A program made the position numbers and the translations under genes. Positions 27,327 through 36,103 of a stretch of DNA of 64,000 bases are shown here, piece by piece (positions within the stretch are counted from its first letter, which is position 1; every line of letters begins with the position of its first letter). The stretch spans positions 186,001 through 250,000 of the forward strand of contig NZ_SDSI01000002.1 of assembly GCF_004153605.1 (NCBI RefSeq), in the 5' to 3' direction. Source of the DNA: Qipengyuania_B thermophila (GTDB taxonomy: Bacteria > Pseudomonadota > Alphaproteobacteria > Sphingomonadales > Sphingomonadaceae). A model generated the notes under the pieces. The model worked only from the letters and a program-made list of their open reading frames with translations. It had not been told where the DNA came from and ran no database searches.

Positions 27327-28745
27327 TCAGCCTTGCCGCAGGCCGAGAAGGATGGAGGCGCGAGGCTGTTCCATCGTGTTGCTGGCCACGGGATAGGCGC
27401 AATAATCGGCGGCATAGAAGGCGGCGGGACGGTGATTGCCCGACAAGCCGATCCCGCCGAACGGTGCGGCGGACGAGGCTCCGCTGGTCGGCCTGTTCCA
27501 GTTGACCACCCCGGCCCGGATCTCGGTCCAGAAGCGCTCGAAGTCTTCGGGCGCTCCCCCCACGAGCGAGGCGGACAGGCCGTAGCGGGTGGCATTCGCT
27601 TCCGCGATCGCCGCATCGAAGTCGGCGACGCGGATCACCTGGAGCAACGGGCCGAACAGTTCGATGTCGGGGCGCTCGGCGATGCCGGTCGCATCGAGGA
27701 TGCCGGGTTCGAGGAAGGGAAGATCAGGGTCGATGCGGCGCATGTGGCGCAGCGGCCGGCCGCCGCGGCTGATGAGGGTGAGAAAGCTTTCGCTCAGCTG
27801 GTCGGCCGTGTCGTTGTCGATCACCGGACCCATAAAGGGTTGCGGATCGGCGAGCGGCTCGCCCACGATCAGCCGGTCGGTCAGCTCCTTTACGACGGGC
27901 ACGAGCGTGTCGAAGAACGCGTCGGGCACGATCAGCCGCCGCGCCGCCGTGCAGCGCTGGCCGGCGGTGGTGAAGGCTGATTGCACAACCAGCGTCGCGG
28001 CATCCTCAACCAGTGGTGTGGGCAGGACCACGATGGGGTTGTTTCCGCCCATCTCCAGCGCGACGATCTTGCCGGGATCGGACGCCAGCGCACGGTTGAT
28101 CGCCACGCCCGCGCGGGCCGATCCGGTGAACAGCACGCCGTCGACGCCTGCATGAGTGACCAGCGCCTTGCCCTGCTCCGGGCCGCCATGGACGATCTGC
28201 ACCACATCGGCGCCGATCCCCGCCTCGTGGTAGCAGCGGACGAGGAATTCCGCCACGGCGGGGGTCTTCTCGCTCGGTTTCAGCACCACGCTGTTGCCGG
28301 CGATCAGCGCGGGCACGATGTGACCGTTCGGCAGATGGGCGGGGAAGTTGTAGGGGCCGAGCACCGCCATGACCCCATGCGGCTTGTGCCGCACGAGCGC
28401 GGTTCCGTTCATCGCCGAGTCGAGCCGGGTCTGCCCCGTCCGGCGGGCGTATGCGGTGATCGAGATTTCCACCTTGGCCGCGACCGACTGCACCTCGGTC
28501 AGCGCCTCCCACAGCGGTTTGCCCGTTTCCCGCGCGATCAGCTCCGCGAATTCCGATTCGTGCCGGCGCACCGCGTTGGCGAACTGCCGCACCAGTTCGA
28601 TGCGGCGTCCCAGCGGCTCGCGCACCCAGCGGGCATAGCCGCTGCGCGCCGACGCGACGGCGGCGTCCACGTCTCCGGCATGTCCGCGCCAGACCAGCTC
28701 TCCGGTTGCAGGTTCGGTCGAGATCAGTTCCTCCGCCACGGTCAA
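27327..28745 (-). CDS. astD: Succinylglutamic semialdehyde dehydrogenase
   Basis: A 472-residue aldehyde dehydrogenase. The AstD-type core GPYNFPAHLPNGHIVPALIAGN and VVLKPSEKTPAVAEFLV are diagnostic, with catalytic Glu231 in VALEMGGNNP and nucleophile Cys265 in AGQRCTAARR. It oxidises N-succinylglutamate semialdehyde in arginine succinyltransferase catabolism. No astA, astB or astE is seen in the window. The start is taken as TTG at 28745, overlapping the selO stop (TTGA); GTG at 28739 is an alternative. Co-translation with selO is likely. Confidence 0.92.
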   Translation of the reverse strand: MTVAEELISTEPATGELVWRGHAGDVDAAVASARSGYARWVREPLGRRIELVRQFANAVRRHESEFAELIARETGKPLWEALTEVQSVAAKVEISITAYARRTGQTRLDSAMNGTALVRHKPHGVMAVLGPYNFPAHLPNGHIVPALIAGNSVVLKPSEKTPAVAEFLVRCYHEAGIGADVVQIVHGGPEQGKALVTHAGVDGVLFTGSARAGVAINRALASDPGKIVALEMGGNNPIVVLPTPLVEDAATLVVQSAFTTAGQRCTAARRLIVPDAFFDTLVPVVKELTDRLIVGEPLADPQPFMGPVIDNDTADQLSESFLTLISRGGRPLRHMRRIDPDLPFLEPGILDATGIAERPDIELFGPLLQVIRVADFDAAIAEANATRYGLSASLVGGAPEDFERFWTEIRAGVVNWNRPTSGASSAAPFGGIGLSGNHRPAAFYAADYCAYPVASNTMEQPRASILLGLRQG

Positions 28746-30214
28746 TGTCCTGTCCCTGAGGTGTGCAGCCGCCCGTGCGGGCTGCCGTGATTTGCTTGTG
28801 GCTTGCCGGCTGGAACGTGTCCGGCCGGAGCCGGCGCGGGACCGAGCATCCGGCCAAAGGCGCGCGTCCGCTCGACATGGAGGCGCAGCGGCGCCCAGTC
28901 GTCCTGTGTAGCGATGGCGTTCCAAAGCCGCTCGACCTCTGCGTGGACAAGCATCGGCGGCTCCGCCGCGTACGCGGATGCGTGGGTGTCGGGCGTGCCG
29001 AGCACCTCGTGGCGGGCGAGCGCGCGGGCCACTGCGTCGGGGCGGGTGTCGACCTGCCGGGCGCGCCAGAAAAAACGGTCCGGCGCCTCGCCGCTCTCGA
29101 TCATGTGCGCGACACTCGCGCGGACCACCGCTTCGTCCGCCTCGGCATCGCGGCTGGCATGACCCAGCCGCCAGCACCAGCGCCGTCCCAGATGCCGGCG
29201 GTACAGAGGCTGGAACTGCTCCAGCACCGCCACAAGCGCGGCGGCCGGGGCGAGCGGCTGAAGGGCGACGGCAAGCTGTCCGCAGTTCCAGCTGATCGCC
29301 TCGGGCTGGCGACCGAAGGCATAAAGGCCGGCGTGATCGAAGTAGGCGGCGGTGAAGCCCGGTTCCCAACGGGGCAGGAATCGCCACGGCCCGTAATCGA
29401 AGCTTTCGCCGGTGACGTTCATGTTGTCGGTGTTGAGCACACCGTGCACGAAACCGGCCACCATGTAGCTGGCGGCAAGGTCGGCCAGCCGCTCCACCAC
29501 CTGATAAAGGAACTCGACGGCCGGCAGGGCGGCGTCGGGAATGGTGTCCGGTGCGGCAGGTCCGGGGAAGTGCCGTCGGCAATAGTCGACCAGGGCAGCG
29601 AGGTGTTCCGTCTCGCCGAGGACGAAGAGGCGCTGGAACGTTCCGATGCGGATATGTCCGTGGCTCAGCCGCGTGAGCACCGCGGCGCGCGTGGGCGAGG
29701 GTTCGTCATGCCGCTCAAGCGCCTCGCCCGTCTCGATGATCGCGAAGGTCTTGGACGTGTTCACGCCCAGCGCGTGGAGATGTTCCGTCGCCAGCCATTC
29801 GCGGACCGCGCCTTGCAGGGTCAGCCGGCCATCGGCCGTGCGCGAATAGGGGGTGCGCCCCGAACCCTTCGTGCCGAGGTCGAGCAGGCGGTCCTCCCGG
29901 TCGCGCAGCTGCGCAAACAGGAAACCGCGGCCGTCGCCGATTTCCGGATTGTACACCCGGAACTGATGCCCGTGATAGCGCAGGGCGAGCGGGCGAGAGA
30001 GATTGCCGGGCAGCGGCCGGAAGGCGGCGAAATGATCCAGCCATGCCGTGTCGTCGAGGTGGGACAATCCCACCTCGGCCGCCCAGAGGTCGTTGCGCAG
30101 GCGCAGCTGCGGTGCGGGAAACTGTGCCGGTTCGACAACATCGCCGATCCAGTGCGCCAATTCCGCCAGTGCAGGGCATGGGCGGTATGGAGCGGGCGGA
30201 GCGTCGGCGTGCAT
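28742..30214 (-). CDS. selO: SelO-type protein adenylyltransferase (YdiU family)
   Basis: A 490-residue pseudokinase-fold AMPylase. LALRYHGHQFRVYNPEIGDGRGFLFAQ, DLGTKGSGRTPYSRTADGRLTLQGAVREWL, FAIIETGEAL, the catalytic GFVHGVLNTDNMNVTGESFDYGPWRFL and the SWNCGQLAVAL region all match YdiU/SelO. SelO transfers AMP to protein hydroxyl groups and affects redox homeostasis. No selenocysteine is expected in bacterial forms and none is seen: the C-terminus reads through to TGH and stop. The start is 11 bases from the divergent hydrolase start; astD follows immediately. Confidence 0.95.
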   Translation of the reverse strand: MHADAPPAPYRPCPALAELAHWIGDVVEPAQFPAPQLRLRNDLWAAEVGLSHLDDTAWLDHFAAFRPLPGNLSRPLALRYHGHQFRVYNPEIGDGRGFLFAQLRDREDRLLDLGTKGSGRTPYSRTADGRLTLQGAVREWLATEHLHALGVNTSKTFAIIETGEALERHDEPSPTRAAVLTRLSHGHIRIGTFQRLFVLGETEHLAALVDYCRRHFPGPAAPDTIPDAALPAVEFLYQVVERLADLAASYMVAGFVHGVLNTDNMNVTGESFDYGPWRFLPRWEPGFTAAYFDHAGLYAFGRQPEAISWNCGQLAVALQPLAPAAALVAVLEQFQPLYRRHLGRRWCWRLGHASRDAEADEAVVRASVAHMIESGEAPDRFFWRARQVDTRPDAVARALARHEVLGTPDTHASAYAAEPPMLVHAEVERLWNAIATQDDWAPLRLHVERTRAFGRMLGPAPAPAGHVPAGKPQANHGSPHGRLHTSGTGH

Positions 30215-30225
30215 GGGAAAACGCC

Positions 30226-31203
30226 ATGCAAACCATTCGGGTCACTTGCAAGCCGCGTGGCCAGCCGCCAAACACCGCGCTGATCGCCGCATCCTCGAGG
30301 AGGGCCCGCATCTCGGTTCAGGATCACGCGTTCCGGTCCGCATTCTGGAACACGCAAGACGGTTTGCGCCTGCACTATCGGCGCTACGACCCCGCTCGCG
30401 GAGGCGTGCCCGGCCGCCCGCCCGTCATCTGCCTGCACGGCCTGACCCGCAACGGGCGCGACTTCCACCGCCTCGCCCTGTGGCTTGCCGAGAGCGGATG
30501 GGAGGTCATCGTGCCGGACATGCGCGGCCGCGGCCAGAGCGAGCGTGCCACCGACCCGTCCTCCTACGCCGTCGAACAGTATGTGCGGGACGTCGACCGC
30601 CTGCGCACCCGGCTCGGGATCGACCGCTATGTGGCCATCGGGACGAGCATGGGGGGGCTGATGACCCTCGTCACGGCGGCGACCGAACCTGACGTGCTGG
30701 CGGCGGCCGCGCTGAATGACATCGGTCCGGAGGTGGAGCCGGAAGGCCTGCGCCACATCCTTGGCTACATCGGCCGTCAGGAAAGTTTTCTTTCGTGGAG
30801 TGATGCCGCCGAAGCGCTGCGCCAGGTGCATGGGCAGGCTCATCCCGCATTCTCTGAACAGGACTGGCTGGACATGGCCCGGCGCACGATGGTGGAGGAC
30901 GACAACGAGCGCATCGTGTTCGACTACGATCCGGCAATCGCAGCTCCGCTGCAGAGCAACGGTCGCAAGGAGGCTGCCGTGCCGCCCGACCTGTGGCCGG
31001 CCTTCACCCGGCTGAGCGCGAGGCCGCTGCTTCTGATCCGCGGTGCCCATTCCACGCTCCTGTCCGCGCGCACCTTTGCGCGCATGCAGGGCGCGGCGCC
31101 CGCCGCGGCGACGGTGGAGGTGGCGGACGCCGGGCATGCGCCGACCCTCGACGAGCCGGAAGTCCGCGCAGCCCTGGCGACGATGCTGGCGCGGGTCGAC
31201 TGA
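30226..31203 (+). CDS. Alpha/beta hydrolase
   Basis: A hydrolase of up to 325 residues. GLRLHYRRYDP, VICLHGLTRNGRDFHRLALWLAESGWEVIVPDMRGRGQSE, the nucleophile elbow YVAIGTSMGGLMTL and the C-terminal VADAGHAPTLDEPEV with catalytic His are all intact. Substrate is unknown. The start is doubtful: ATG at 30226 is the only standard start, but it gives a poorly conserved-looking 35-residue head, and it is just 11 bases from the divergent selO start. An in-frame ATC at 30310, preceded by a good GGAGG, could be a rare start. A glycosyltransferase overlaps by one base. Confidence 0.88.
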   Translation: MQTIRVTCKPRGQPPNTALIAASSRRARISVQDHAFRSAFWNTQDGLRLHYRRYDPARGGVPGRPPVICLHGLTRNGRDFHRLALWLAESGWEVIVPDMRGRGQSERATDPSSYAVEQYVRDVDRLRTRLGIDRYVAIGTSMGGLMTLVTAATEPDVLAAAALNDIGPEVEPEGLRHILGYIGRQESFLSWSDAAEALRQVHGQAHPAFSEQDWLDMARRTMVEDDNERIVFDYDPAIAAPLQSNGRKEAAVPPDLWPAFTRLSARPLLLIRGAHSTLLSARTFARMQGAAPAAATVEVADAGHAPTLDEPEVRAALATMLARVD

Positions 31204-32366
31204 TGGTGCAGGGACGACCATCGCGAGGAAAGGCTCCCGTGCGGATCCTGCACGTCCTGCCCCGTCCGGAGGCGACTGCGGTCACGCGGACGAGTCAGCT
31301 GCTGCGGATCTTCGGCGGTGAATTCCAGCACACGCTCTGGGGCGAACCCGAGCAAGTCCGGCGGATCGCGTCCGAGGCCGGAGTCAACGCTGCCGCGGTG
31401 GACCTGCCCTATCCCGAACAGACGCGCTGGCAACCGGGGGCGCTCCACCGCCTCGCGCGCGAGATGTTGACGCACGATCTCGTCGTCACCCACGGGTTCG
31501 CGGCCATGACCGTCGGCATGGCGCGCACGATCTTCTCGAAAGCCTACCCCTTGCCCCCGCTCGTCCATCACGAGTGGGACCACCAGCCCCGGATCACCAC
31601 GGCGCAAAGGCGGCGGCGCAACTGGTACCGGCGGATTGCCCTTGGCCGCGCGGCGGCGCTGATCGTGGATTGCGAGCCTGTGCGTCAGCGCGCGCTCTCC
31701 GACTGGGATCAGCCGCCTCGCCGCGTGCATCTCGTGCCCGACGCCGTCGACCTGGCCGCATTCGCCAAGCGACCGCGCCCGGACGCGCTGCCCCGTGTGG
31801 TGAAGCGTCCGGACGAGCGGTGGGCGGTCCTTGTCGATGCCGGGCAGGATCCGGCGCCGGGTGCCGCGGCGGTTTCGGCTCTGGCAGCCATGCCGGGCGA
31901 GTGGCACCTCGTGCGGGCTGGCGCCTCTCAGGGCGAACGCGCCGTCGCCGACGCTGCGGATGCGACCGGCATCATCCACCGGGTCCACACGCTGCCGGCG
32001 AACCTGCCGCTCGCCGCGCTGGCGGGGCTGGCCGACATCGTGCTCGTGACCGGAAGCCACGGGGCGGAGCGCGCGGGGACGCTCGCGGCCATGGCGGCGG
32101 GCAAGCCGGTGCTGCCGCTGGAGGGCACGGGGGCTGCGGACATGCTCTCCCCCGCCAACAGGCAGCTTCTGGCCGGTCAGGATCGGGTCGAGGGCGCATT
32201 GGCGGCCTTGTCGGGTGACGAGAGCTTGAGAAGGCGCATTGGAGTGGACAACCAGCAGCGCGCGCGCGAGGTGCATGATCTTCGGGCTCTGGGTGCGTTC
32301 TATCGCGGGTTGTTCGACAGCGCGCTGGCGCTGCGTCCGCGGCCGGAGGAGGCGACGGCACGCTGA
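31203..32366 (+). CDS. Glycosyltransferase (GT4-like)
   Basis: A 387-residue GT-B-fold protein. The N-terminal domain has ILHVLPRPEATAVTRTSQLLRIF and LTHDLVVTHGFAAMTVG; the C-terminal domain has VLVDAGQDPAPGAAAVSAL, HRVHTLPANLPLAALAGLADIVLV and HGAERAGTLAAMAAGKPVLPLEGTG, corresponding to the nucleotide-sugar-binding region with the EX7E-like acidic residues. It most likely transfers sugars in envelope polysaccharide synthesis. The start shares a base with the hydrolase stop (TGATG), so the two genes are coupled. Confidence 0.8.
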   Translation: MVQGRPSRGKAPVRILHVLPRPEATAVTRTSQLLRIFGGEFQHTLWGEPEQVRRIASEAGVNAAAVDLPYPEQTRWQPGALHRLAREMLTHDLVVTHGFAAMTVGMARTIFSKAYPLPPLVHHEWDHQPRITTAQRRRRNWYRRIALGRAAALIVDCEPVRQRALSDWDQPPRRVHLVPDAVDLAAFAKRPRPDALPRVVKRPDERWAVLVDAGQDPAPGAAAVSALAAMPGEWHLVRAGASQGERAVADAADATGIIHRVHTLPANLPLAALAGLADIVLVTGSHGAERAGTLAAMAAGKPVLPLEGTGAADMLSPANRQLLAGQDRVEGALAALSGDESLRRRIGVDNQQRAREVHDLRALGAFYRGLFDSALALRPRPEEATAR

Positions 32367-32369
32367 CCA

Positions 32370-32398
32370 TTGCTCTTGCCCGGTTGCGCCAGTATGTC
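32370..32398 (+). promoter_or_regulatory. Possible promoter of the YfgM-like/bamB operon
   Basis: TTGCTC (32370-32375) and TATGTC (32393-32398) are separated by 17 bases, directly after the glycosyltransferase stop and about 70 bases before the next gene. The match is moderate and was found by eye. Confidence 0.35.
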
Positions 32399-32468
32399 CG
32401 CCCGGTTGCCGGTCCGGCCCGCCAGCTCGCGAGGCGTCCCCGACCGTCCGGCTCGATCCAGGCAGAGG

Positions 32469-33311
32469 ATGATTGTGAGCAAGCCTCCTGAAACGTCCAT
32501 TCCGATGCGCTCGCCGCCGCTGTCGCCCGATGCGGCGCGGGCGGAGGAACTGCGTCGGCGTCGCGAAGCCGAGAGCGAGGCGGCGCTGCGGGAAATCGAC
32601 GAGGCCTATCGACAGGACCAGATGGCCGAGTTCGGCCGCCGGTATGGCAAGCCGCTGCTCGCCGGAATCCTTCTCGCCCTCGTCGCTCTCGGCGGTTTCC
32701 TGTTCTGGCAGCACCGGCAGGAACAGGAGCGGGAGCGCGGGTCCGAGGCGCTGGTCACGGCGCTTGACCAGGTCGAGGCGGGCAATCTCGCCGCGGCGGA
32801 ACAGGGGCTGGCACCCGTTCTGGCGGAAGGAAGCGACGGCGCGCGGGCGCTTGCCCGGATGCTGACGGCCGGGATTGCGGCGCAGAACGGCAATGCGCGG
32901 CGCGCGGGCGAAGAGTTCGCCGCGATCGCCGATGACGGCAGTGTTCCGGCCGAATTGCGGCAACTCGCCCGCATCCGCCAGGTGGCCCTCCAGTTCGACC
33001 AGCTGCCGCCGCAGCGCGTGGTTGCCCTGCTCGCCGATCAGGCGCGTCCGGGGCAGCCCTTCTTCGGCAGTGCCGGCGAGCTCGTCGGCATGGCTCTCCT
33101 GGAACAGGGCAACACCCAGCAGGCCGGTGCGCTGTTCGGGCAGATCGCGCGCGACGCGGCAGTGCCTGAGTCGCTTCGGTCCCGCGCGCGCCAGATGGCG
33201 GGCCTGCTCGGCGTCGACACGATCGAGGACGTGCGCGAAGTCATCGGCCAGCAAGGTGCCGTGCCGCAAGGAGAGGCCGGACCCGCGGCTGCGGCGCCTG
33301 CCGCCGAATGA
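32469..33311 (+). CDS. YfgM-like tetratricopeptide membrane protein
   Basis: A 280-residue protein with an N-terminal cytoplasmic segment rich in Arg/Glu, one membrane helix (about 71-88, LLAGILLALVALGGFLFWQ) and a periplasmic TPR-like helical domain (about 95-260: ALVTALDQVEAGNLAAAEQGL, ARMLTAGIAAQNGNARRAGEEF). A Pro/Ala-rich tail ends it. YfgM-type proteins work with PpiD/SecYEG and neighbour bamB. ATG at 32469 follows GCAGAGG. The stop overlaps a possible upstream bamB start (ATGA), and the pair is the standard yfgM-bamB neighbourhood; der is not downstream. Confidence 0.85.
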   Translation: MIVSKPPETSIPMRSPPLSPDAARAEELRRRREAESEAALREIDEAYRQDQMAEFGRRYGKPLLAGILLALVALGGFLFWQHRQEQERERGSEALVTALDQVEAGNLAAAEQGLAPVLAEGSDGARALARMLTAGIAAQNGNARRAGEEFAAIADDGSVPAELRQLARIRQVALQFDQLPPQRVVALLADQARPGQPFFGSAGELVGMALLEQGNTQQAGALFGQIARDAAVPESLRSRARQMAGLLGVDTIEDVREVIGQQGAVPQGEAGPAAAAPAAE

Positions 33312-33355
33312 CAGTCGCATCTGTGACCCACTTTTCGCAAACCGGATCAAACGTG

Positions 33356-34696
33356 ATGAGCGCCTTGCTGACCAGGAACACCTTTGCCGCCGTGGCGCTT
33401 GGCCTCGTGCTTGGCGGCTGCAACAGCGGTGTGTTCGGCCGCGCCGAATCCCGGCAGACGCCCACCGTCGGGGAGCGGGTGCCGATCCTGTCGCGGATCG
33501 AGAATGCGGTCACGGCCGATCCTTCGCTCGCCGCGACGCCCGTGGCGCTGCCCGCGGCGCAGCAAAATGCCGAGTGGGGACAGGCCGGAGGCAATGCGAG
33601 CAAGGCCATGGGGCACCTCGCCTTGTCCGCGGCGCCGACACAGGCGTGGACGGCGCAGATCGCCGGCGCCACCAACCGCCGTCGGCTCGCCGCGGCGCCG
33701 GTCGTCGGCGGTGGGCGGCTCTTCGCGATCGGTACGGATGGGATGATTCGGGCCTTCGACGCCGCGACCGGCGGCGCCGTGTGGGCCTTTCGCCCCGAGG
33801 TCGCGGCCAATGTCGCGGATGCGCTGTTCGGGGGCGGGGTGACCTATGCCGATGGCCGGGTCTACGGCACGCTCGGAACCGGCGAGGTCATGGCGCTCGA
33901 CGCGGCCACCGGCGCGCTCCTGTGGCAGGTGCGTCCGTCCGGGCCGCTGCGCGGTTCGCCGACGGTCGCCTTCAACCTCGTCATGGTGATGACGCAGGAC
34001 AACCAGATCCTCGCTCTCAACGCCGCGAACGGCGCGCTTGAATGGCAGGAGTCCGGCTCCTCGGCGCAGGCGGGCGTGTTCGGCGTGGCTGCTCCCGCGG
34101 CGGCTCAGGGCACGATCGTGGCCGGTTACTCCTCGGGCGAACTCGTCGCTTACCGCTACGAAAACGGCCGGGTGCTGTGGTCGGACGCGCTGGCGCGCAC
34201 CTCGATCTCGACCGAGGTCGGCGCGCTGACCGACATCGACGCCGACCCCATCATCGAGGGCGGACGCGTGTTCGCGCTGGGGCAAGGCGGGCGCATGGCG
34301 GCCTACGACCTGCTCTCCGGGCAACGCGCCTGGGAACTGAACCTCGCGGGGATTTCGACGCCCGCGATTGCAGGGAACTGGATCTTCACGCTGACCGACG
34401 ACGGGCGGATGCTCGCCATCGCGCGGGGGAACGGCCGCATCCGCTGGATCACTCAGCTTCAGCGCTACCGCAACGCGGAGAAGCGCACTGGCCCCATCTT
34501 CTGGACCGGGCCGGTCCTGGCCGGGGGGCAGTTGTGGATCGCCAACTCCGAAGGGGCGGTCATGCGCGTCAATCCTGCGGACGGAGCGGCGGTGCCCTTC
34601 GTGTCACTCGGCCAGCCGGTCAGCCTCGCGCCGGTCGTCGCCAATGGCACGCTCTACATCCTGGACGACAGCGGCAGGATCACCGCCTGGCGGTAG
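33356..34696 (+). CDS. bamB: Outer membrane assembly lipoprotein BamB
   Basis: A PQQ-like beta-propeller lipoprotein. MSALLTRNTFAAVALGLVLGGC is a lipoprotein signal with the lipobox LGGC. Repeats such as DAATGGAVWAFRP, DAATGALLWQVRP, NAANGALEWQ and YENGRVLWSDAL mark the propeller blades. BamB supports the BAM complex in folding outer-membrane proteins. ATG at 33356 gives an ideal signal peptide; ATG at 33308 overlaps the previous stop and would add 16 residues. The neighbour after it, gshA, is convergent. Confidence 0.92.
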   Translation: MSALLTRNTFAAVALGLVLGGCNSGVFGRAESRQTPTVGERVPILSRIENAVTADPSLAATPVALPAAQQNAEWGQAGGNASKAMGHLALSAAPTQAWTAQIAGATNRRRLAAAPVVGGGRLFAIGTDGMIRAFDAATGGAVWAFRPEVAANVADALFGGGVTYADGRVYGTLGTGEVMALDAATGALLWQVRPSGPLRGSPTVAFNLVMVMTQDNQILALNAANGALEWQESGSSAQAGVFGVAAPAAAQGTIVAGYSSGELVAYRYENGRVLWSDALARTSISTEVGALTDIDADPIIEGGRVFALGQGGRMAAYDLLSGQRAWELNLAGISTPAIAGNWIFTLTDDGRMLAIARGNGRIRWITQLQRYRNAEKRTGPIFWTGPVLAGGQLWIANSEGAVMRVNPADGAAVPFVSLGQPVSLAPVVANGTLYILDDSGRITAWR

Positions 34697-34705
34697 CTCA
34701 GGCGG

Positions 34706-36091
34706 TCAGAAGCTGTCGCGATAGACGCGGGAGACATCGCCTTCCCACTCGCCGTGATAGCGGTCGAGCAGGGTTCGCGCCGGAACCTTGCCGCTCTCGA
34801 CGATCTGGTGAAGCGTGTCGAGGAAGCCGGTCTCGTTGTCGCCGCTGGCATTCAGGCGCCGGCGCGCCGTCAGGCCGGCACGGGCAATCTCCAGCACGCG
34901 TGCGGCAAGCGGGCGCAGAGTGCCGCCGCCGGGCACCGGCGCGTCGAGGGCAAGCCGGGGCACCGCCATGCGCAGCGCCTCGCGTTCCTCGACGGTCCAG
35001 TGCTTGACCAGATCCCAGGCGGCATCACAAGCGCTGCTGTCATAGAGCAGCCCGACCCAGAACGCCGGCAGGGCACAAATTCGCGACCACGGGCCACCAT
35101 CCGCGCCCCGCATTTCGAGGAAGCTCTTGAGACGCACCTCGGGGAAGGCGGTGGAGAGGTGGTCGATCCAGTCGCTTTCGCGCGGCAACTCGCCGGGCAG
35201 AACGGGCAGCCGTCCGGCGAGAAAGTCGCGGAAGCTCAGCCCGGCCGCGTCGAGGTAGCGCCCGTCGCGGAACACGAAATACATCGGCACGTCGAGCATG
35301 TAGTCGACATAGCGCTCGTACCCGAAGCCGTCCTCGAAGACGAAGGGCAGCATGCCGGTGCGATGCGGATCGGTGTCGGACCAGATGTGGCTGCGGTACG
35401 AGAGGAAACCGTTCGGACGACCTTCGAGAAACGGCGAGTTGGCGAACAGCGCCGTGGCGAGCGGCTGAAGCGCAAGACCGACGCGGAACTTCTGCACCAT
35501 GTCCGCTTCGGACCCGTAGTCGAGGTTCACCTGGATGGTGCAGGTCCGCAGCATCATGTCGAGGCCGAGCGAACCCACCTTCGGCATGTGGCGCAGCATG
35601 ATGGCATAGCGGCCCTTGGGCATGACCGGCAGTTCGCCGCGCGTCTTGTCCGGCCACATGCCGAGTCCGAGGAAACCGACGCCGAGCCGCTGCCCGATCG
35701 CCTTGACCTGATCGAGGTGCCGGCCCGCCTCGGCGCAGGTTTCGTGCAAGGTTTCGAGCGGACGGCCGGAGAGTTCCAGCTGCCCGGCCGGCTCGAGGCT
35801 GACTGTCCCGTCTGGACCGCGCATGGCGATCACGTTGACGGTCCCGTCCGGGCCGGTTTCCTCCACCGGTTCCCAGCCGAACTCGCGCAGGTTCAGCAGG
35901 ATGTCGCGGATGCCCCCCGGCTCGCCATAGGTCGGCGCGCCATGATCGGCCGTGCGGAAGACCAGCTTCTCGTGCTCGGTGCCGATGCGCCACTGTTCCG
36001 GGGGCTTGGCGCCGTTCTCGAACGGGGCGAGGAGCTGCGCACGGGACTCGATGACGGGATCGGCCGCTGCCGAGGTTTCGCGCGTGCTCAT
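34706..36091 (-). CDS. gshA: Glutamate--cysteine ligase
   Basis: A 461-residue ligase of the plant/alphaproteobacterial type. WRIGTEHEKLVF with the Glu of the ATP/glutamate site, SLEPAGQLELSG, MPKGRYAIMLRHMPKVGSLGLDMMLRTCTIQVNLDY and SYRSHIWSDTDPHRTGMLPFVF are the conserved blocks. It makes gamma-glutamylcysteine, the first step of glutathione synthesis. Glutathione is the acceptor used by SQR and persulfide dioxygenase, encoded at the other end of the window. It follows rsmE by 12 bases on the same strand. Confidence 0.95.
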   Translation of the reverse strand: MSTRETSAAADPVIESRAQLLAPFENGAKPPEQWRIGTEHEKLVFRTADHGAPTYGEPGGIRDILLNLREFGWEPVEETGPDGTVNVIAMRGPDGTVSLEPAGQLELSGRPLETLHETCAEAGRHLDQVKAIGQRLGVGFLGLGMWPDKTRGELPVMPKGRYAIMLRHMPKVGSLGLDMMLRTCTIQVNLDYGSEADMVQKFRVGLALQPLATALFANSPFLEGRPNGFLSYRSHIWSDTDPHRTGMLPFVFEDGFGYERYVDYMLDVPMYFVFRDGRYLDAAGLSFRDFLAGRLPVLPGELPRESDWIDHLSTAFPEVRLKSFLEMRGADGGPWSRICALPAFWVGLLYDSSACDAAWDLVKHWTVEEREALRMAVPRLALDAPVPGGGTLRPLAARVLEIARAGLTARRRLNASGDNETGFLDTLHQIVESGKVPARTLLDRYHGEWEGDVSRVYRDSF

Positions 36092-36103
36092 GGCCCAACG
36101 CCG

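Noticed and set aside
27951..28055. AstD as a generic aldehyde dehydrogenase only
   Set aside because: The PYNFPAHLPNGHIVPAL segment is characteristic of AstD, so the more specific call was kept.
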